A DNA stretch of 64,000 bases from Pseudomonadales bacterium. Lineage in GTDB: Bacteria > Pseudomonadota > Gammaproteobacteria > Pseudomonadales > Ketobacteraceae. A model generated the notes under the pieces. The model ran no database searches. It was not told the origin of the DNA and saw nothing but the letters and a program-made list of their open reading frames with translations. Positions 26,479 through 38,923 of the stretch are shown piece by piece. How positions within the stretch are numbered: position 1 is the stretch's first letter; each line of letters opens with the position of its first letter. Made by a program: the position numbers and the translations under genes. Where the stretch lies: NCBI GenBank assembly GCA_002701845.1, contig NZXG01000026.1:1-64000 (forward strand). The letters run 5' to 3'.

Positions 26479-28320
26479 TCAGAGTCGGGCCACACTCAAG
26501 GGCCTCAGGGTGGCCCGGCGTTTGTGATAATGCTGGTCCATGCGCCGCAGAATGTTATCCAGCATGGTCACCGCCGCCACGATGTAAGGCCCTTTGTTGA
26601 GCATCACGCATTCCGCCACCACGCTCATTCCCGCGTCCGTCACCTCGGCCCGGGAGGGCACCCCCCGTTTCGCCAGGGACTCCAGAATCTGGGTGGCCCA
26701 GATCACCGGCACATGGGCCGCTTCGCAGATCCAGAGTATCTCCTGCTGTACTTCACTGAGGCGGTCGAAGCCCATTTCCACCGCCAGGTCACCCCGGGCA
26801 ATCATTACCCCCAGGGGGCGACCACACTGCAAACCCGCCAACAGTATCCTGGGGAGGTTCTCAAATGCCTGTCGATTCTCGATTTTCAGCACGATGCCAG
26901 TGTCCGGCTTACCCAGCTCCAGCAACGCCTGATGCAGGGCCTGCAGATCGTCCGGCCGGCGCACAAAGGACAACGCCACAATATCCGCCCACTCCGCCAC
27001 CTGACTCAGATCCGCCAGATCCTTCTCGGTGAGGGCGGGAATTTCCATCTCGGTATCCGGAAAATTAATGCCTTTTTCCGCTTTCAGCCGGCTGCCTCCG
27101 GGGGCCGCCTGGGTCACCCGCAGACGCATTTCCCGACCATCACAGCTCAACACTTCCGCGCCAATCCGGCCATCGTCAAACCACACCCGGTGACCGGGCT
27201 GCACCTGGTCAAAAGCCTGAGCCAGACTGCAGTGAACCCGGGCCGGCCGCTGTAACCGGCCACAGCTGTCCCGCTGTTCCAGAGTGCCGGGGTGGGGATC
27301 CCGGGACAGCACCAGTTCGTCGCCCACCAGCAACAGAATGGGCTGCACCACCTCCGGCAGCCCCAGAGGCTGGGCACTGGCCAGGGTGTGCTGGCCCCGC
27401 TTTAACCGCAGCACGGTATCCGGAGACAGGTAGGCGGTGTGACTGAGCTCGGCGATAAAGCCTGCCGCCGCCGTCTGGACAATTTTCAGTTTGCGGCGCT
27501 GCCCGCGACAGTCGGTAAGCTGCACGTGATCCCCCACCGCACAGGCCTGAATAAACTCGTCGGCCACCAGCAGGGCCCGGTGCAGGCTGCTGGGTCCGGC
27601 GGCGGCGGGACGGCTGTGCAGCCAGATTCGACAGGGCTCCAGCACCACACCATAAAGATCCCGTTTCGGCTTCAGTTTCAACAGCCGGCCCCGGCTCTGA
27701 ATCGGCCCGGTGCGCAGCTTGGGCCCCCCCAGGTCCGCCTGAATCCGGCAGGGTCGGTCACTGGCGGCGACGGCGCTCCGCAGATTGGCGACCATGGCCT
27801 GCCAGGCGGAAGGATGGTCATGGGCGCAGTTGATACGCATCAGGCTCATGCCCGCTCCCAGCAGCTCACTCACCAGTTGGGGATGGGTGGCGGCCTCCGA
27901 GGGCATGGTTACCATGATGTGAGCGCCGCGATGAGCATTGGGGGTACCCAGCAACGCCGTACCACGGGCCTGCAGGCATTGCGGGCCGGAGCTATAGTCC
28001 ACCGGCGGCGGTGGCGCCGGCAACGGGCATCCGGTGAGTGTCTGCAACACGTCCAGTACCGCGTTCAGGTGGGCCAGGGTGAAGGCCTCCAGCACCGACA
28101 GGGACGACAATCCATAACGGGACAGATTCTGCTGCAGGGGCCGGATATCGTGCTGGCGCACACTCAGATAGTGAATCAGATTGCTGGCGCTGCCGCGATT
28201 CTGCGGCGGACAGGCCGCAATCTCCGGGGCGAACCGCTGCTCCAGCGCCAGCGCCTGATCCCGCAGCCGCAGCAGCTGATCCTGCATTGCCAGCAACTGG
28301 TGGGGGTTGGATGCTGTCAT
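26479..28320 (-). CDS. Pyruvate kinase-like protein lacking the C-terminal domain
   Basis: 613 residues. About 120 N-terminal residues form a helical extension not seen in classical pyruvate kinase. Then come the barrel motifs: MSLMRINCAH (normally SMNFSH), ADLGGPKLRTG, a B-domain insert, ALSFVRRPDD, VLKIENRQAFENL (with the catalytic Lys), GVMIARGDLAVEMG, and PVIWATQILESL...PSRAEVTD. The usual GADCIMLSGETAKG loop is changed to AECVMLNKGPY, and the protein ends shortly after, so the allosteric C domain is missing. Activity is likely but regulation must differ. It sits between ompR and envZ. Confidence 0.82.
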   Translation of the reverse strand: MTASNPHQLLAMQDQLLRLRDQALALEQRFAPEIAACPPQNRGSASNLIHYLSVRQHDIRPLQQNLSRYGLSSLSVLEAFTLAHLNAVLDVLQTLTGCPLPAPPPPVDYSSGPQCLQARGTALLGTPNAHRGAHIMVTMPSEAATHPQLVSELLGAGMSLMRINCAHDHPSAWQAMVANLRSAVAASDRPCRIQADLGGPKLRTGPIQSRGRLLKLKPKRDLYGVVLEPCRIWLHSRPAAAGPSSLHRALLVADEFIQACAVGDHVQLTDCRGQRRKLKIVQTAAAGFIAELSHTAYLSPDTVLRLKRGQHTLASAQPLGLPEVVQPILLLVGDELVLSRDPHPGTLEQRDSCGRLQRPARVHCSLAQAFDQVQPGHRVWFDDGRIGAEVLSCDGREMRLRVTQAAPGGSRLKAEKGINFPDTEMEIPALTEKDLADLSQVAEWADIVALSFVRRPDDLQALHQALLELGKPDTGIVLKIENRQAFENLPRILLAGLQCGRPLGVMIARGDLAVEMGFDRLSEVQQEILWICEAAHVPVIWATQILESLAKRGVPSRAEVTDAGMSVVAECVMLNKGPYIVAAVTMLDNILRRMDQHYHKRRATLRPLSVARL

Positions 28321-28481
28321 AGCCCAGCCCGGGTTCCGGCCATGCCGTCAGCTAACATCGCTACCATGCCTGCACACCCCTGATCGTACCTTTGATCGCA
28401 CCCCTGATCCAACGTCAGCCACGAAGCCTCCGCCCTTGAGGGCCTTTAGCGTACCGGTGGATTATGACATTCTGACGACGC

Positions 28482-29222
28482 TCAGGTGGCGTTGCCATCA
28501 GGCACGAACACGTACCCCACCCCCCACACGGTCTGAATATAGCGGGAGTTGGACGGGTCATCCTCGATCAGCCGCCGCAAGCGCGAGACCTGGACGTCGA
28601 TGCTGCGCTCCATGGCACTCCACTCCCGGCCCCGGGCCAGATTCATGAGTTTGTCCCGGGTCAAAGGCTCCCGGGGATGCTGTACCAGTGCCTTCATCAC
28701 CGCAAATTCACCGGTGGTCAGCGACACCGCCTCACCGTCCTTGGTCAGGGTCCGGGTGGATAGGTCCAGTACAAAGGGCCCGAAACTGACCACGGTTTCC
28801 AGCTGCGATGGCGCTCCGGGCAATTCCTTGACCTGGCGCCGCAACACCGCCTTGACCCGGGCCAGCAGTTCCCGTGGATTGAATGGCTTAGGCAGATAAT
28901 CGTCCGCCCCCGCCTCGAGCCCGTTGATGCGATCGGCATCGTCTCCTTTTGCCGTCAGCATGATAATGGGAATGTTGTTGTCCGCCTGCCGCAGCCGCTG
29001 ACAGATGGACATGCCATCCTCCCCCGGCAGCATCAGATCCAGCACCATCAGGGAATAGATCTCCCGCCCCAGGGCCCGATCCATCTGCTGGCCGTCGGCC
29101 ACCGCCTTGACCAGGTAACCCTGTTCTTCCAGATAGCGCTGCAACAGGGAGCGCAGGCGGGAGTCATCATCCACCACCAGAATTTTCTGCTGTTGTTCCT
29201 GTTCCCGTGGGCTGTCTAACAT
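28482..29222 (-). CDS. ompR: Two-component response regulator OmpR
   Basis: 246 residues. A receiver domain with acidic pocket VVDDD (16-20), phospho-acceptor Asp62 (LMVLDLMLPGEDG) and conserved MLTAK, then a winged-helix DNA-binding domain of the OmpR/PhoB class (DVQVSRLRRLIEDD, IQTVWGVGYVFVPDG). The ATG at 29222 is preferred to a longer frame from 29279. The partner envZ lies downstream after an unrelated gene. Confidence 0.93.
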   Translation of the reverse strand: MLDSPREQEQQQKILVVDDDSRLRSLLQRYLEEQGYLVKAVADGQQMDRALGREIYSLMVLDLMLPGEDGMSICQRLRQADNNIPIIMLTAKGDDADRINGLEAGADDYLPKPFNPRELLARVKAVLRRQVKELPGAPSQLETVVSFGPFVLDLSTRTLTKDGEAVSLTTGEFAVMKALVQHPREPLTRDKLMNLARGREWSAMERSIDVQVSRLRRLIEDDPSNSRYIQTVWGVGYVFVPDGNAT

Positions 29223-29501
29223 GATCCTACCTGTTGTGAAATCTTCTACAATGGAACCGAAAGCGGCGGGAAGCCTCAAACACTAGCTGCAAAAATATCG
29301 GGAAGCGAGCGCAAAGTCATGACCACAATTTGTTACAAGGGATGAGAAGCCGGCAAGCAGCTTTACCGCCAGCGTGATAGCTTTCCTGTCAGAGATCAAT
29401 AACATGTTAAAATTCCTGAATTTTCAGCCCCTCAGGCTATTGCCAGACAGCATCCGTGGCCGTCATGATGCGGCTGGTCCGGACACGATGCGAACGCCGT
29501 A

Positions 29502-30785
29502 ATGAAGAACCTGTACCAAGCTTTGATCCGCCGTCTGCGAGCCCTGCCCCTGCCGTTGCTGATACTGGGTGGCACCCTGCTGGTGCTGGTGTTGTTGTTC
29601 GCCCTGCAACCGGCGCCGCCGAAAAAACCGGCCACCGAAATTCTGCCGTTGGTGCGTACTGTGCCGGCGGAGCCCGGCAGCCACCGCCCCATGGTCACCC
29701 TCTATGGCCGCCTGGAATCCCCCCGGGAGGCCAGTCTGGCGGCCACCATCAACGCCTTTGTGGATCAGGTGCAGGTGGAGGAAGGGCAATGGGTGGAGCC
29801 CGGTCAGTTGCTGGTGCAGCTGGACGACAGTGAGGTGCGCCTTAGCTACGAACAGCGCCAGGCGGAGCTGGAGGACCTGGAGGCCCAGGTGGCGTCGGAA
29901 CAGGCCCGCTTTAAGAACGATCGGCAGGCACTGCAGGTGGAGCAGGAACTGGTGGAGCTGTCGGAAAAATCCCTGCAGCGCTACGAGCAACTGGTGGAAC
30001 GCAATGTAGGCTCGGACCTGAGTCGGGACGAAGCCCGGCAACAGGCCCGGGCCCAGGCGCTGTCACTACTGAATCGCAAGCTGGCGGTGAGCGATCACCC
30101 CAACCGCCTGCAGCGGCTGCAGGCGCAGTTGAAGCGGGCCCGGGTGCAGCGGGATCAGGCCGCACTGGATCTGGCCCGCACCCGGGTGGTGGCGCCTTTT
30201 GCCGGGCGGGTCACCGCAGTACCGGCGGTGCCGGGCAACCGGGTGCGCCCGGGGGACGTGCTGGTGCGTCTGTTCGACGCGGCGCATGTGCAGGTGCGGG
30301 CACAGATACCCTCCCGCTATCTGAATCCGGTGGAAACCGCCCTGGACCGGAATCAAACCCTGGATGCCCGCTTTGTATTGGGGGAACGTCGGCTTCCCCT
30401 GCGCCTGTCCCGCTTGTCCGGAGCCATTGAAGCCGGTCAGGGTGGGGTGGATGCCCTGTTCGATCTGGCGCAACAGCCCCGTCACCTGACCCTGGGGCGG
30501 GCCGGCGAGGTCTATCTGCAGCTGCCGCCGGTGGCGGACACCCTGGCCCTGCCCCCCACCGCCATCTATGGCCAGCAACGGATCTACCGGGTGGAGGACG
30601 GCACTCTGCACACGGTAATGGTGGAACGCCTGGGCGAGGTGTTGGCAGAATCCGGTGAGCAACTGCAGCTGGTGCGGGCCGAGGGAATCAGCGCCGGCAT
30701 CCCCATTCTGATCACCCAGCTGTCCAACGCGGTGGGGGGCCTGAAGGTCCGGCCCCAGCAGCAACAGGCCGCTGGCGATGAGTGA
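29502..30785 (+). CDS. RND efflux periplasmic adaptor
   Basis: 427 residues. A single N-terminal membrane anchor (LLILGGTLLVLVLLFAL), a split lipoyl/biotinyl domain around VEEGQWVEPGQLLVQLDDS, a coiled-coil hairpin at roughly residues 105-225 and a beta-barrel. It joins an inner-membrane RND pump to an outer-membrane channel. The stop overlaps the RND start by 8 bases (ATGAGTGA). No outer-membrane factor or local regulator gene is present. Confidence 0.88.
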   Translation: MKNLYQALIRRLRALPLPLLILGGTLLVLVLLFALQPAPPKKPATEILPLVRTVPAEPGSHRPMVTLYGRLESPREASLAATINAFVDQVQVEEGQWVEPGQLLVQLDDSEVRLSYEQRQAELEDLEAQVASEQARFKNDRQALQVEQELVELSEKSLQRYEQLVERNVGSDLSRDEARQQARAQALSLLNRKLAVSDHPNRLQRLQAQLKRARVQRDQAALDLARTRVVAPFAGRVTAVPAVPGNRVRPGDVLVRLFDAAHVQVRAQIPSRYLNPVETALDRNQTLDARFVLGERRLPLRLSRLSGAIEAGQGGVDALFDLAQQPRHLTLGRAGEVYLQLPPVADTLALPPTAIYGQQRIYRVEDGTLHTVMVERLGEVLAESGEQLQLVRAEGISAGIPILITQLSNAVGGLKVRPQQQQAAGDE

Positions 30786-33700
30786 GCCCAAGGGCATCAT
30801 CGCCACCTTCGCCACCCACCGGGTTGCCTCCAACCTGTTAATGTTCCTGTTCATTTTGTGCGGGTTATGGTCCCTGCGCCAGATCAACACCCAGTTTTTT
30901 CCCAGCTTCGAGCTGGAATACATCACCATCGCCGTGCCCTGGAGCGGCGCCAGCGCCGAGGATGTGGAACGCTCCATCATTATTCCCATGGAGCAGGAGC
31001 TGAAGACCATTACCGAAATCAAGCAGATGACCTCCAGCAGCAGCGCCGGCAGCGGCTCCATTACCCTGGAACTGGAGGAGGGGGTGGACGTGGGCAAGGT
31101 GCTGGACCGGGTCAAACAGCGGGTGGAATCCATCCGCAATCTGCCCGCCGAGGCGGAACGACCGGTGATCCAGCAGGTGGAGGCCTTCCACCCCATCGCC
31201 AACCTGGTGATCATGGGCTCGGAGTCCATGCCGGAACTGACCCAGCTGGCGCGTCAGTTTGAACAGGAGTTGCTGGCGCGGGGCATCCGCAAAATCAATT
31301 TCGTGGGCCTGCCGGCGGAGGAGATTGCCATCAAGGTACCCTCGGCGCGGCTCCATGAGACCGGTCTGTCCCTGACGGATATTGCCAACCGGGTGCGCCA
31401 GAACAGTACCGACCTGCCCGCCGGCACCGCCGCCAAGAGCGAGGTGACCAAGCAGGTGCGCAGCCTCAGCCAGCAGCGCACGGTGCAGGGCTTTGAGGAA
31501 ATGCCCCTGTACACCGACAGCGCCGGTCGCCTGCTGCGGGTGGGGGATATCGCCCGGGTGGAACGCCGGCCCCAGGAAGAGGAACCCTATATCACCGTGG
31601 ACGGGCAGCCGGCGGTGGAACTGCTGCTGCTGCGCACCGCCGCCGAAGACACCCTGGACACCGCCCGTATCTTCACCCAGTGGCTGGAGGATGTGCGACC
31701 GCGACTGCCGGAAGGGGTCAGCATTCGGGTCTACAACGAGCGCTGGAAACACCTGCGGGACCGCATCTACCTGCTGCTGGAGAACGGTGTCAGCGGGCTG
31801 GTGCTGGTGATCGCCACCCTGTTTCTGTTTCTCAATGTGCGGGTGGCGTTCTGGGTCACCGTGGGGATTCCGGTGTCGTTTCTGGCCACCCTGGCGGTGC
31901 TTTATCTCAGCGGTGGCACCATCAATATGATCAGCCTGTTCGCCCTGATCATGGCCCTGGGGATCATCGTCGATGACGCCATCGTGGTAGGAGAGGACAC
32001 CCTCACCCATCTGGAGATGGGGGAGTCGGCGGAACGGGCCGCGGTGGGGGGCGCCCGTCGCATGTTCGCCCCGGTGCTGGCCTCCTCCATGACCACCATC
32101 GCCGCCTTTCTGCCACTGACCATGATCCACGGCACCATGGGCAAGCTGGCGCTGGATCTGCCCACGGTGATCATTTGCGTGATCATCGCCTCGGTGGTGG
32201 AATGCTTTCTGATTCTGCCCGGCCATCTCAACCACAGCCTGCGACGCATGAAGAACAAACCACCGGGCCGCTTCAAGGCGGGCTTTGACCGTCGTTTTGT
32301 GGCGTTTCGGGAACGCCGGCTGCGGCCGGCAGTGGATCTGGCCATCCGCAACAAAGGCAGTGTGGTCACCCTGGGGTTGTGCGCCTTTGTGTTGATGGTG
32401 AGCCTGGTGGCCAGTGGCTTTATCAAAACCACCTTCTTTCCGGCGGTGGACGGTAATGAAATTCGCGCCAATGTGGAGTTTCACCCGGGCACCACGCAGG
32501 CGGAGGTCAACGCCTTCCTGGATCATCTGGAAGCCACCCTGCAGGCCACCCGGCAGGAAGTGAAGGCGGAAACCGGCGTGGATGTGCTCAATGCCCTGGT
32601 GACTTACCACGGCCGCTCTTTTTTCAATGCCACCGGCCGCGAAGTAAGCCGCGAATCCGGCGCTTTGCTGATCGACCTGGTGAGTGGTCGCCGGCCCATC
32701 ACCAACGCCGAATTCATCCGCCGCTGGCGGCAGCGGATTCAGGAGCCGCCGGGGCTGGACCGCTTTGCCATTTTGCAGCGGGAGGCCGGCCCCGCCGGCA
32801 AGCCCATTGCCATCCGCCTGATCGGTGAAGACGTGGAGACCCTGAAGCAGGCCAGCCTGGAACTGCAGCGGGCCCTGGCGGAATATCGGGGCGTCAGCAA
32901 TATCGATGACGATTTGCCCTGGGGCGACGAGCAGCTGATCTACAATCTCACCCCCACCGGCCGCCGGCTGGGGCTGGACACCGCCACCATTGGCGGACAA
33001 CTGCGGGCCGCCTTCGATGGCCATCTGGCGCAGATCTTCCATGAGGAGGATACCGAAATCGAGGTCAGGGTCACCCTGCCGGACCGGGAGCGGGAAGCCA
33101 CCCGCACCCTGGAGAATTTCCCGGTCACCCTGCCCGGCGGCGGCACCGTGCCCCTGAGTGAGGTGGTGTATTTCGAATCCCGCCAGGGCATTGAAAAGCT
33201 CAACCACACCGATGGCCAGCTCAATGTCACCGTCTCCGCCGACCTCAACGACCAGATCGCCAACGCCAACGAAATCTTCGCCGATCTGAACGCCGGCCTG
33301 CTGCCGGAGCTGCAGCGGCGCTACGGCATCGGCCTGGGGCTGGAAGGCAAGGCCAAGGACCAGCAGGAAACCCTGGACGATATGAAACTGGGGATGATGA
33401 TTGGGCTGGCGTTGATTTTTATCGTGCTGGCCTGGGTGTTCTCTTCCTACCTCTGGCCGGTGGCGGTGATGGCGGCCATTCCCCTGGGCCTCACCGGCTC
33501 CATTCTGGGCCATCTATTGATGAATCAGGACCTGTCCATGTTCTCCCTGATGGGGCTGTTCGGACTGAGCGGGATCGTGGTCAACGATTCAATCGTACTG
33601 ATCACCTTCTTCGCCCAGCTGCGGTCACGGGGCATGCCGGTGCACGAAGCCATTGTGGAAGCCATTTGTGCACGATTTCGGGCCGTGGTGCTCACCTCCC

Positions 33701-33939
33701 TGACCACCATCGCCGGGCTGCTGCCCATATTGTTTGAAACCTCCCTGCAGGCCCAGTTTCTGATTCCCATGGCCATTTCCATCGTCTTCGGGCTGGCTTA
33801 CGGCACCTTTCTGATCCTGTTTTTCGTGCCGGCCATAATTACTTATCTGGAAGCGGCCAGCGCCGGTTTGGCCCGCCTGGGCCGGCGCTCCGGGCCCGCG
33901 CCGGAAGACCGGGGAGGCAACCGGGAACCCCAGGGCTGA
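30778..33939 (+). CDS. RND efflux pump, inner-membrane permease (HAE1 type)
   Basis: 1053 residues with the duplicated RND layout: one helix, a large periplasmic loop, a block of six helices (starting near GLVLVIATLFLFLNVRVAFW), then the same again in the second half. The conserved IIVDDAIVVGEDTLTHLE segment in the fourth-helix region supplies the proton-relay aspartates. The adaptor and pump together resemble the AcrAB/MexAB class, though closer to the heavier, less studied branch often found without its own outer-membrane protein. Substrate cannot be read from sequence. Confidence 0.9.
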   Translation: MSEPKGIIATFATHRVASNLLMFLFILCGLWSLRQINTQFFPSFELEYITIAVPWSGASAEDVERSIIIPMEQELKTITEIKQMTSSSSAGSGSITLELEEGVDVGKVLDRVKQRVESIRNLPAEAERPVIQQVEAFHPIANLVIMGSESMPELTQLARQFEQELLARGIRKINFVGLPAEEIAIKVPSARLHETGLSLTDIANRVRQNSTDLPAGTAAKSEVTKQVRSLSQQRTVQGFEEMPLYTDSAGRLLRVGDIARVERRPQEEEPYITVDGQPAVELLLLRTAAEDTLDTARIFTQWLEDVRPRLPEGVSIRVYNERWKHLRDRIYLLLENGVSGLVLVIATLFLFLNVRVAFWVTVGIPVSFLATLAVLYLSGGTINMISLFALIMALGIIVDDAIVVGEDTLTHLEMGESAERAAVGGARRMFAPVLASSMTTIAAFLPLTMIHGTMGKLALDLPTVIICVIIASVVECFLILPGHLNHSLRRMKNKPPGRFKAGFDRRFVAFRERRLRPAVDLAIRNKGSVVTLGLCAFVLMVSLVASGFIKTTFFPAVDGNEIRANVEFHPGTTQAEVNAFLDHLEATLQATRQEVKAETGVDVLNALVTYHGRSFFNATGREVSRESGALLIDLVSGRRPITNAEFIRRWRQRIQEPPGLDRFAILQREAGPAGKPIAIRLIGEDVETLKQASLELQRALAEYRGVSNIDDDLPWGDEQLIYNLTPTGRRLGLDTATIGGQLRAAFDGHLAQIFHEEDTEIEVRVTLPDREREATRTLENFPVTLPGGGTVPLSEVVYFESRQGIEKLNHTDGQLNVTVSADLNDQIANANEIFADLNAGLLPELQRRYGIGLGLEGKAKDQQETLDDMKLGMMIGLALIFIVLAWVFSSYLWPVAVMAAIPLGLTGSILGHLLMNQDLSMFSLMGLFGLSGIVVNDSIVLITFFAQLRSRGMPVHEAIVEAICARFRAVVLTSLTTIAGLLPILFETSLQAQFLIPMAISIVFGLAYGTFLILFFVPAIITYLEAASAGLARLGRRSGPAPEDRGGNREPQG

Positions 33940-33952
33940 TGCGGCATCCCAC

Positions 33953-33974
33953 CCCCTGATAAAACGGTCAGGGG
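33953..33974 (+). terminator. Hairpin after the RND operon
   Basis: CCCCTGA (33953-33959) and TCAGGGG (33968-33974) form a perfect 7-base stem with an 8-base loop, 14 bases after the pump stop. There is no T tract, so termination may be rho-assisted. Confidence 0.45.
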
Positions 33975-34158
33975 CCGTCAATGTGTCGGCTATGGCGGAC
34001 AAAACCGAATCTAATATGATTAGAAAGTACGTTTTCCCGACATTTTATAACATAATGTCATGGAATCCTGGCCAGGATTTTGAAACAATCGCCGTCTAAT
34101 TCACCCAGCTTTTTCCAGTGACCGGGTCTGAAACCGCCAGCCGGAGTTCAGGGATAAG

Positions 34159-36501
34159 ATGTCTCCATCGGATCATTCGTCGTTCGTTAAAGGGTTTTCA
34201 GTCAATCACCGCCAGGAGCGTGGCGGTGAGGATTCCCTGCTGGTCAATATTCAGAGTCGGGTACTGGCCAGCCTGTCGGACCTGCTGACGGAATTCTTCC
34301 ATCAGATGGATGACGCCTTCTTCGATATGGCGGAACAGGCGGCCACCAACAACGAGCAGAACCTGTTTTTCGAGGCCATGCGGGAGCTGCGCATGCACGC
34401 CCGGGACGTGGACAATCGACTGCGGCAGGTACTTTCCCACCAGTTCGATCAGTTGCAAAAACGCCAACTGCCCCAGGCGGAGGCCGGCGCCGGCGATGAT
34501 TTGAGCCTGGTGGAAAAAGACCGCATGGAAGTGGACGTGGCCCTGGCCAATATCCGCAACAAAATTCATACCCAGTATCCGGACCTGCAGCTGCAGTTCA
34601 GTCGCCGTCTGAATCAGTACCTGGAGGTGGACTGGGTGACCGAGGCCAACAACCCCCTGGGCAGTCAGACCCTGGCCCAGGCCTTCAGTCAGGCCATCGA
34701 CCAACTGGACCTGCCCCTGAAGATCCGCCTGATCGTGTTCAAATACTTCGAACGCCAGCTGATCCACAACCTGGGGCAGATTCTTGCCGATGCCAATCAG
34801 ATTCTGGCCCAGGCCGGAATTGAGCCGGAATCCACCCGGGCCGGCCGCTCGGGACAGCCGCCTGAATCAGCGCCGTCCGGCACCGCTCAAAGTGCCTCTG
34901 GGAGTGCCGCCGCCAGCGGGGTCGCCGGCAGCTATGAACAAAGCCTGCCGTTCCATCAGGTGCAGGCCATTATGGCCAACTTTTACCGTGGCAGCCTGAA
35001 CAAACGGCTGTTCTCGGTCAAGCAGGGGCAGCAGGCACCGGAATTGAAACAGCAGGATCTGTTCAACGTGCTGGGCCGGCTGCAGACTGCGGAACGGGAT
35101 TCACTGCAGGATGAAGACCCGCTGAGTTCCCAGTACGATCACCGGGATGTGCGTTTGCTGTTGGAGCACCAGCTGGCCCATGCCGTGCGCGAGCATGGCG
35201 CCCGCAAACTGAAACAGGCGGACGACGACGTCATCAACCTGGTGAGCATGGTGTTCGAGTTCATCCTTGATGATCATAACATTCCGCCGGAGGTGTCACT
35301 GCTGCTGGGGCGGCTGCAAATTCCGGTGATCAAGATCGCCCTGGCGGACAAGCAGTTTTTCAGCGACACCCAGCACCCGGCGCGCCGGCTGTTGAAACTG
35401 CTGTCCCAGGCCGCCATCGGCTGGGAAAAGGAGCCGGTTCTGCAGCGGGATTTGCTGCTGGAAGAGATCCGTAACGTGGTGAACCGGGTACTCAACGAGT
35501 TCGAGGTGGACAATCTGGCTCTGTTCAATGAACTGGAGACCAGCTTCGCCGCCTTTCTGGAAGAGGAGACCCGGCGCGCCGATACCGTTGAGAAGCGGGT
35601 GCTGCAAACCGCCCAGGGTCAGGCCAAGATGGACCAGGCCCGGCATACCATCAATCAACTGATCAATGACCGCATGCAGGGCAAAACCCTGCCCTCCGTG
35701 GTGATTGACATGATCGATGGCCCCTGGCGGGTATTAATGCTGCAGCGTCTGCTGCGCCACGGCCGGGACTCCGATCAGTGGCGGCAGTGTCTGAAGACCG
35801 TGGACGATCTGATCTGGAGTATCCAGCCCGCCAATGCCGCCGGTGACCGGGAGCGCTGGGTCAAGATCATTCCGATTCTGCTGAAGGAGATCTGCAGCGG
35901 CCTGGAAAGCATCAAGCACCCCGGGCTGGAAGTGGACAAATTCCTCAGTGCGTTGTGGGAAATCCATGGCCAGATTCTGCAGAATCCCCCGGACCAGCCG
36001 CTGCCGGACAGTCGCCGGGTGGATCACACCATCAGGGAACCGGCGCCGGCCTTAAGCCCCAGCACCAACACGGCAGCGCCAGTGGACAGCGCCCCGGCCC
36101 CGGCCGCGCCATCCGGCGGCGAACTCTCTGCCATTGAACGCCAGAAGCTGCGGGCCGCGGAGCGCCGCGCCCTGCTGGATCCGAAACATCGGGCCGCGGA
36201 CAACCTGCGGCATCAGCTGCTGACCATGAAAACCGGACAGTGGCTGGAGATTATCAACATTGAAGGTAAGATCCGCCGCTGCAAGCTGGCCTGGCACGAC
36301 GCCGGTCAAGACCTGTACATTTTCGTATCCCGGCGCGGCAATAAAGTCCTGGAAACCAACCTGGACAGCATGATCCGCATGGCCAATTCCGATGAGCTGC
36401 GGCTGCTGGAGGACGTGTCCATGTGGGATCGCGCCATCAGCAATGTGCTGGGCCGCCTGAACAAAAACCCGCAGCCGGATCCCACTCACCCCGAGGCCTG
36501 A
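34159..36501 (+). CDS. DUF1631 family protein
   Basis: 780 cytoplasmic residues, mostly helical. The N-terminal region (LLVNIQSRVLASLSDLLTEF and LFFEAMRELRM) and the central helical body match the DUF1631 family. A final domain of about 110 residues after LLTMKTGQWLEIIN (RRCKLAWHDAGQDLYIFVSR) looks like a small beta-barrel of the PilZ type, as found in related proteins, which could bind c-di-GMP; I do not see a clear RxxxR motif. Two low-complexity Ala/Pro/Ser linkers separate the parts. Some databases mislabel this family as thymidine phosphorylase. Own promoter region upstream. Confidence 0.8.
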   Translation: MSPSDHSSFVKGFSVNHRQERGGEDSLLVNIQSRVLASLSDLLTEFFHQMDDAFFDMAEQAATNNEQNLFFEAMRELRMHARDVDNRLRQVLSHQFDQLQKRQLPQAEAGAGDDLSLVEKDRMEVDVALANIRNKIHTQYPDLQLQFSRRLNQYLEVDWVTEANNPLGSQTLAQAFSQAIDQLDLPLKIRLIVFKYFERQLIHNLGQILADANQILAQAGIEPESTRAGRSGQPPESAPSGTAQSASGSAAASGVAGSYEQSLPFHQVQAIMANFYRGSLNKRLFSVKQGQQAPELKQQDLFNVLGRLQTAERDSLQDEDPLSSQYDHRDVRLLLEHQLAHAVREHGARKLKQADDDVINLVSMVFEFILDDHNIPPEVSLLLGRLQIPVIKIALADKQFFSDTQHPARRLLKLLSQAAIGWEKEPVLQRDLLLEEIRNVVNRVLNEFEVDNLALFNELETSFAAFLEEETRRADTVEKRVLQTAQGQAKMDQARHTINQLINDRMQGKTLPSVVIDMIDGPWRVLMLQRLLRHGRDSDQWRQCLKTVDDLIWSIQPANAAGDRERWVKIIPILLKEICSGLESIKHPGLEVDKFLSALWEIHGQILQNPPDQPLPDSRRVDHTIREPAPALSPSTNTAAPVDSAPAPAAPSGGELSAIERQKLRAAERRALLDPKHRAADNLRHQLLTMKTGQWLEIINIEGKIRRCKLAWHDAGQDLYIFVSRRGNKVLETNLDSMIRMANSDELRLLEDVSMWDRAISNVLGRLNKNPQPDPTHPEA

Positions 36502-36504
36502 GCA

Positions 36505-36535
36505 TTGGTTTTTTGCCGTCGCAAGGGTTTATAAT
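36505..36535 (+). promoter_or_regulatory. Possible sigma-70 promoter of tex
   Basis: TTGGTT (36505-36510) and a perfect TATAAT (36530-36535) with a 19-base spacer, 49 bases before the tex start. The spacer is longer than ideal. Confidence 0.4.
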
Positions 36536-36583
36536 CCCGCCTCCCAAGCCAGCCTGTAAAGTCATCACGAGAAAGTTCAGCAC

Positions 36584-38923
<2,340 letters not shown>

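Noticed and set aside
30865-33513. An 882-codon open frame on the minus strand opposite the RND pump
   Set aside because: It is a His/Gln/Gly-rich shadow of a highly conserved gene, created by GC-rich codon use; no family resemblance or start signal.
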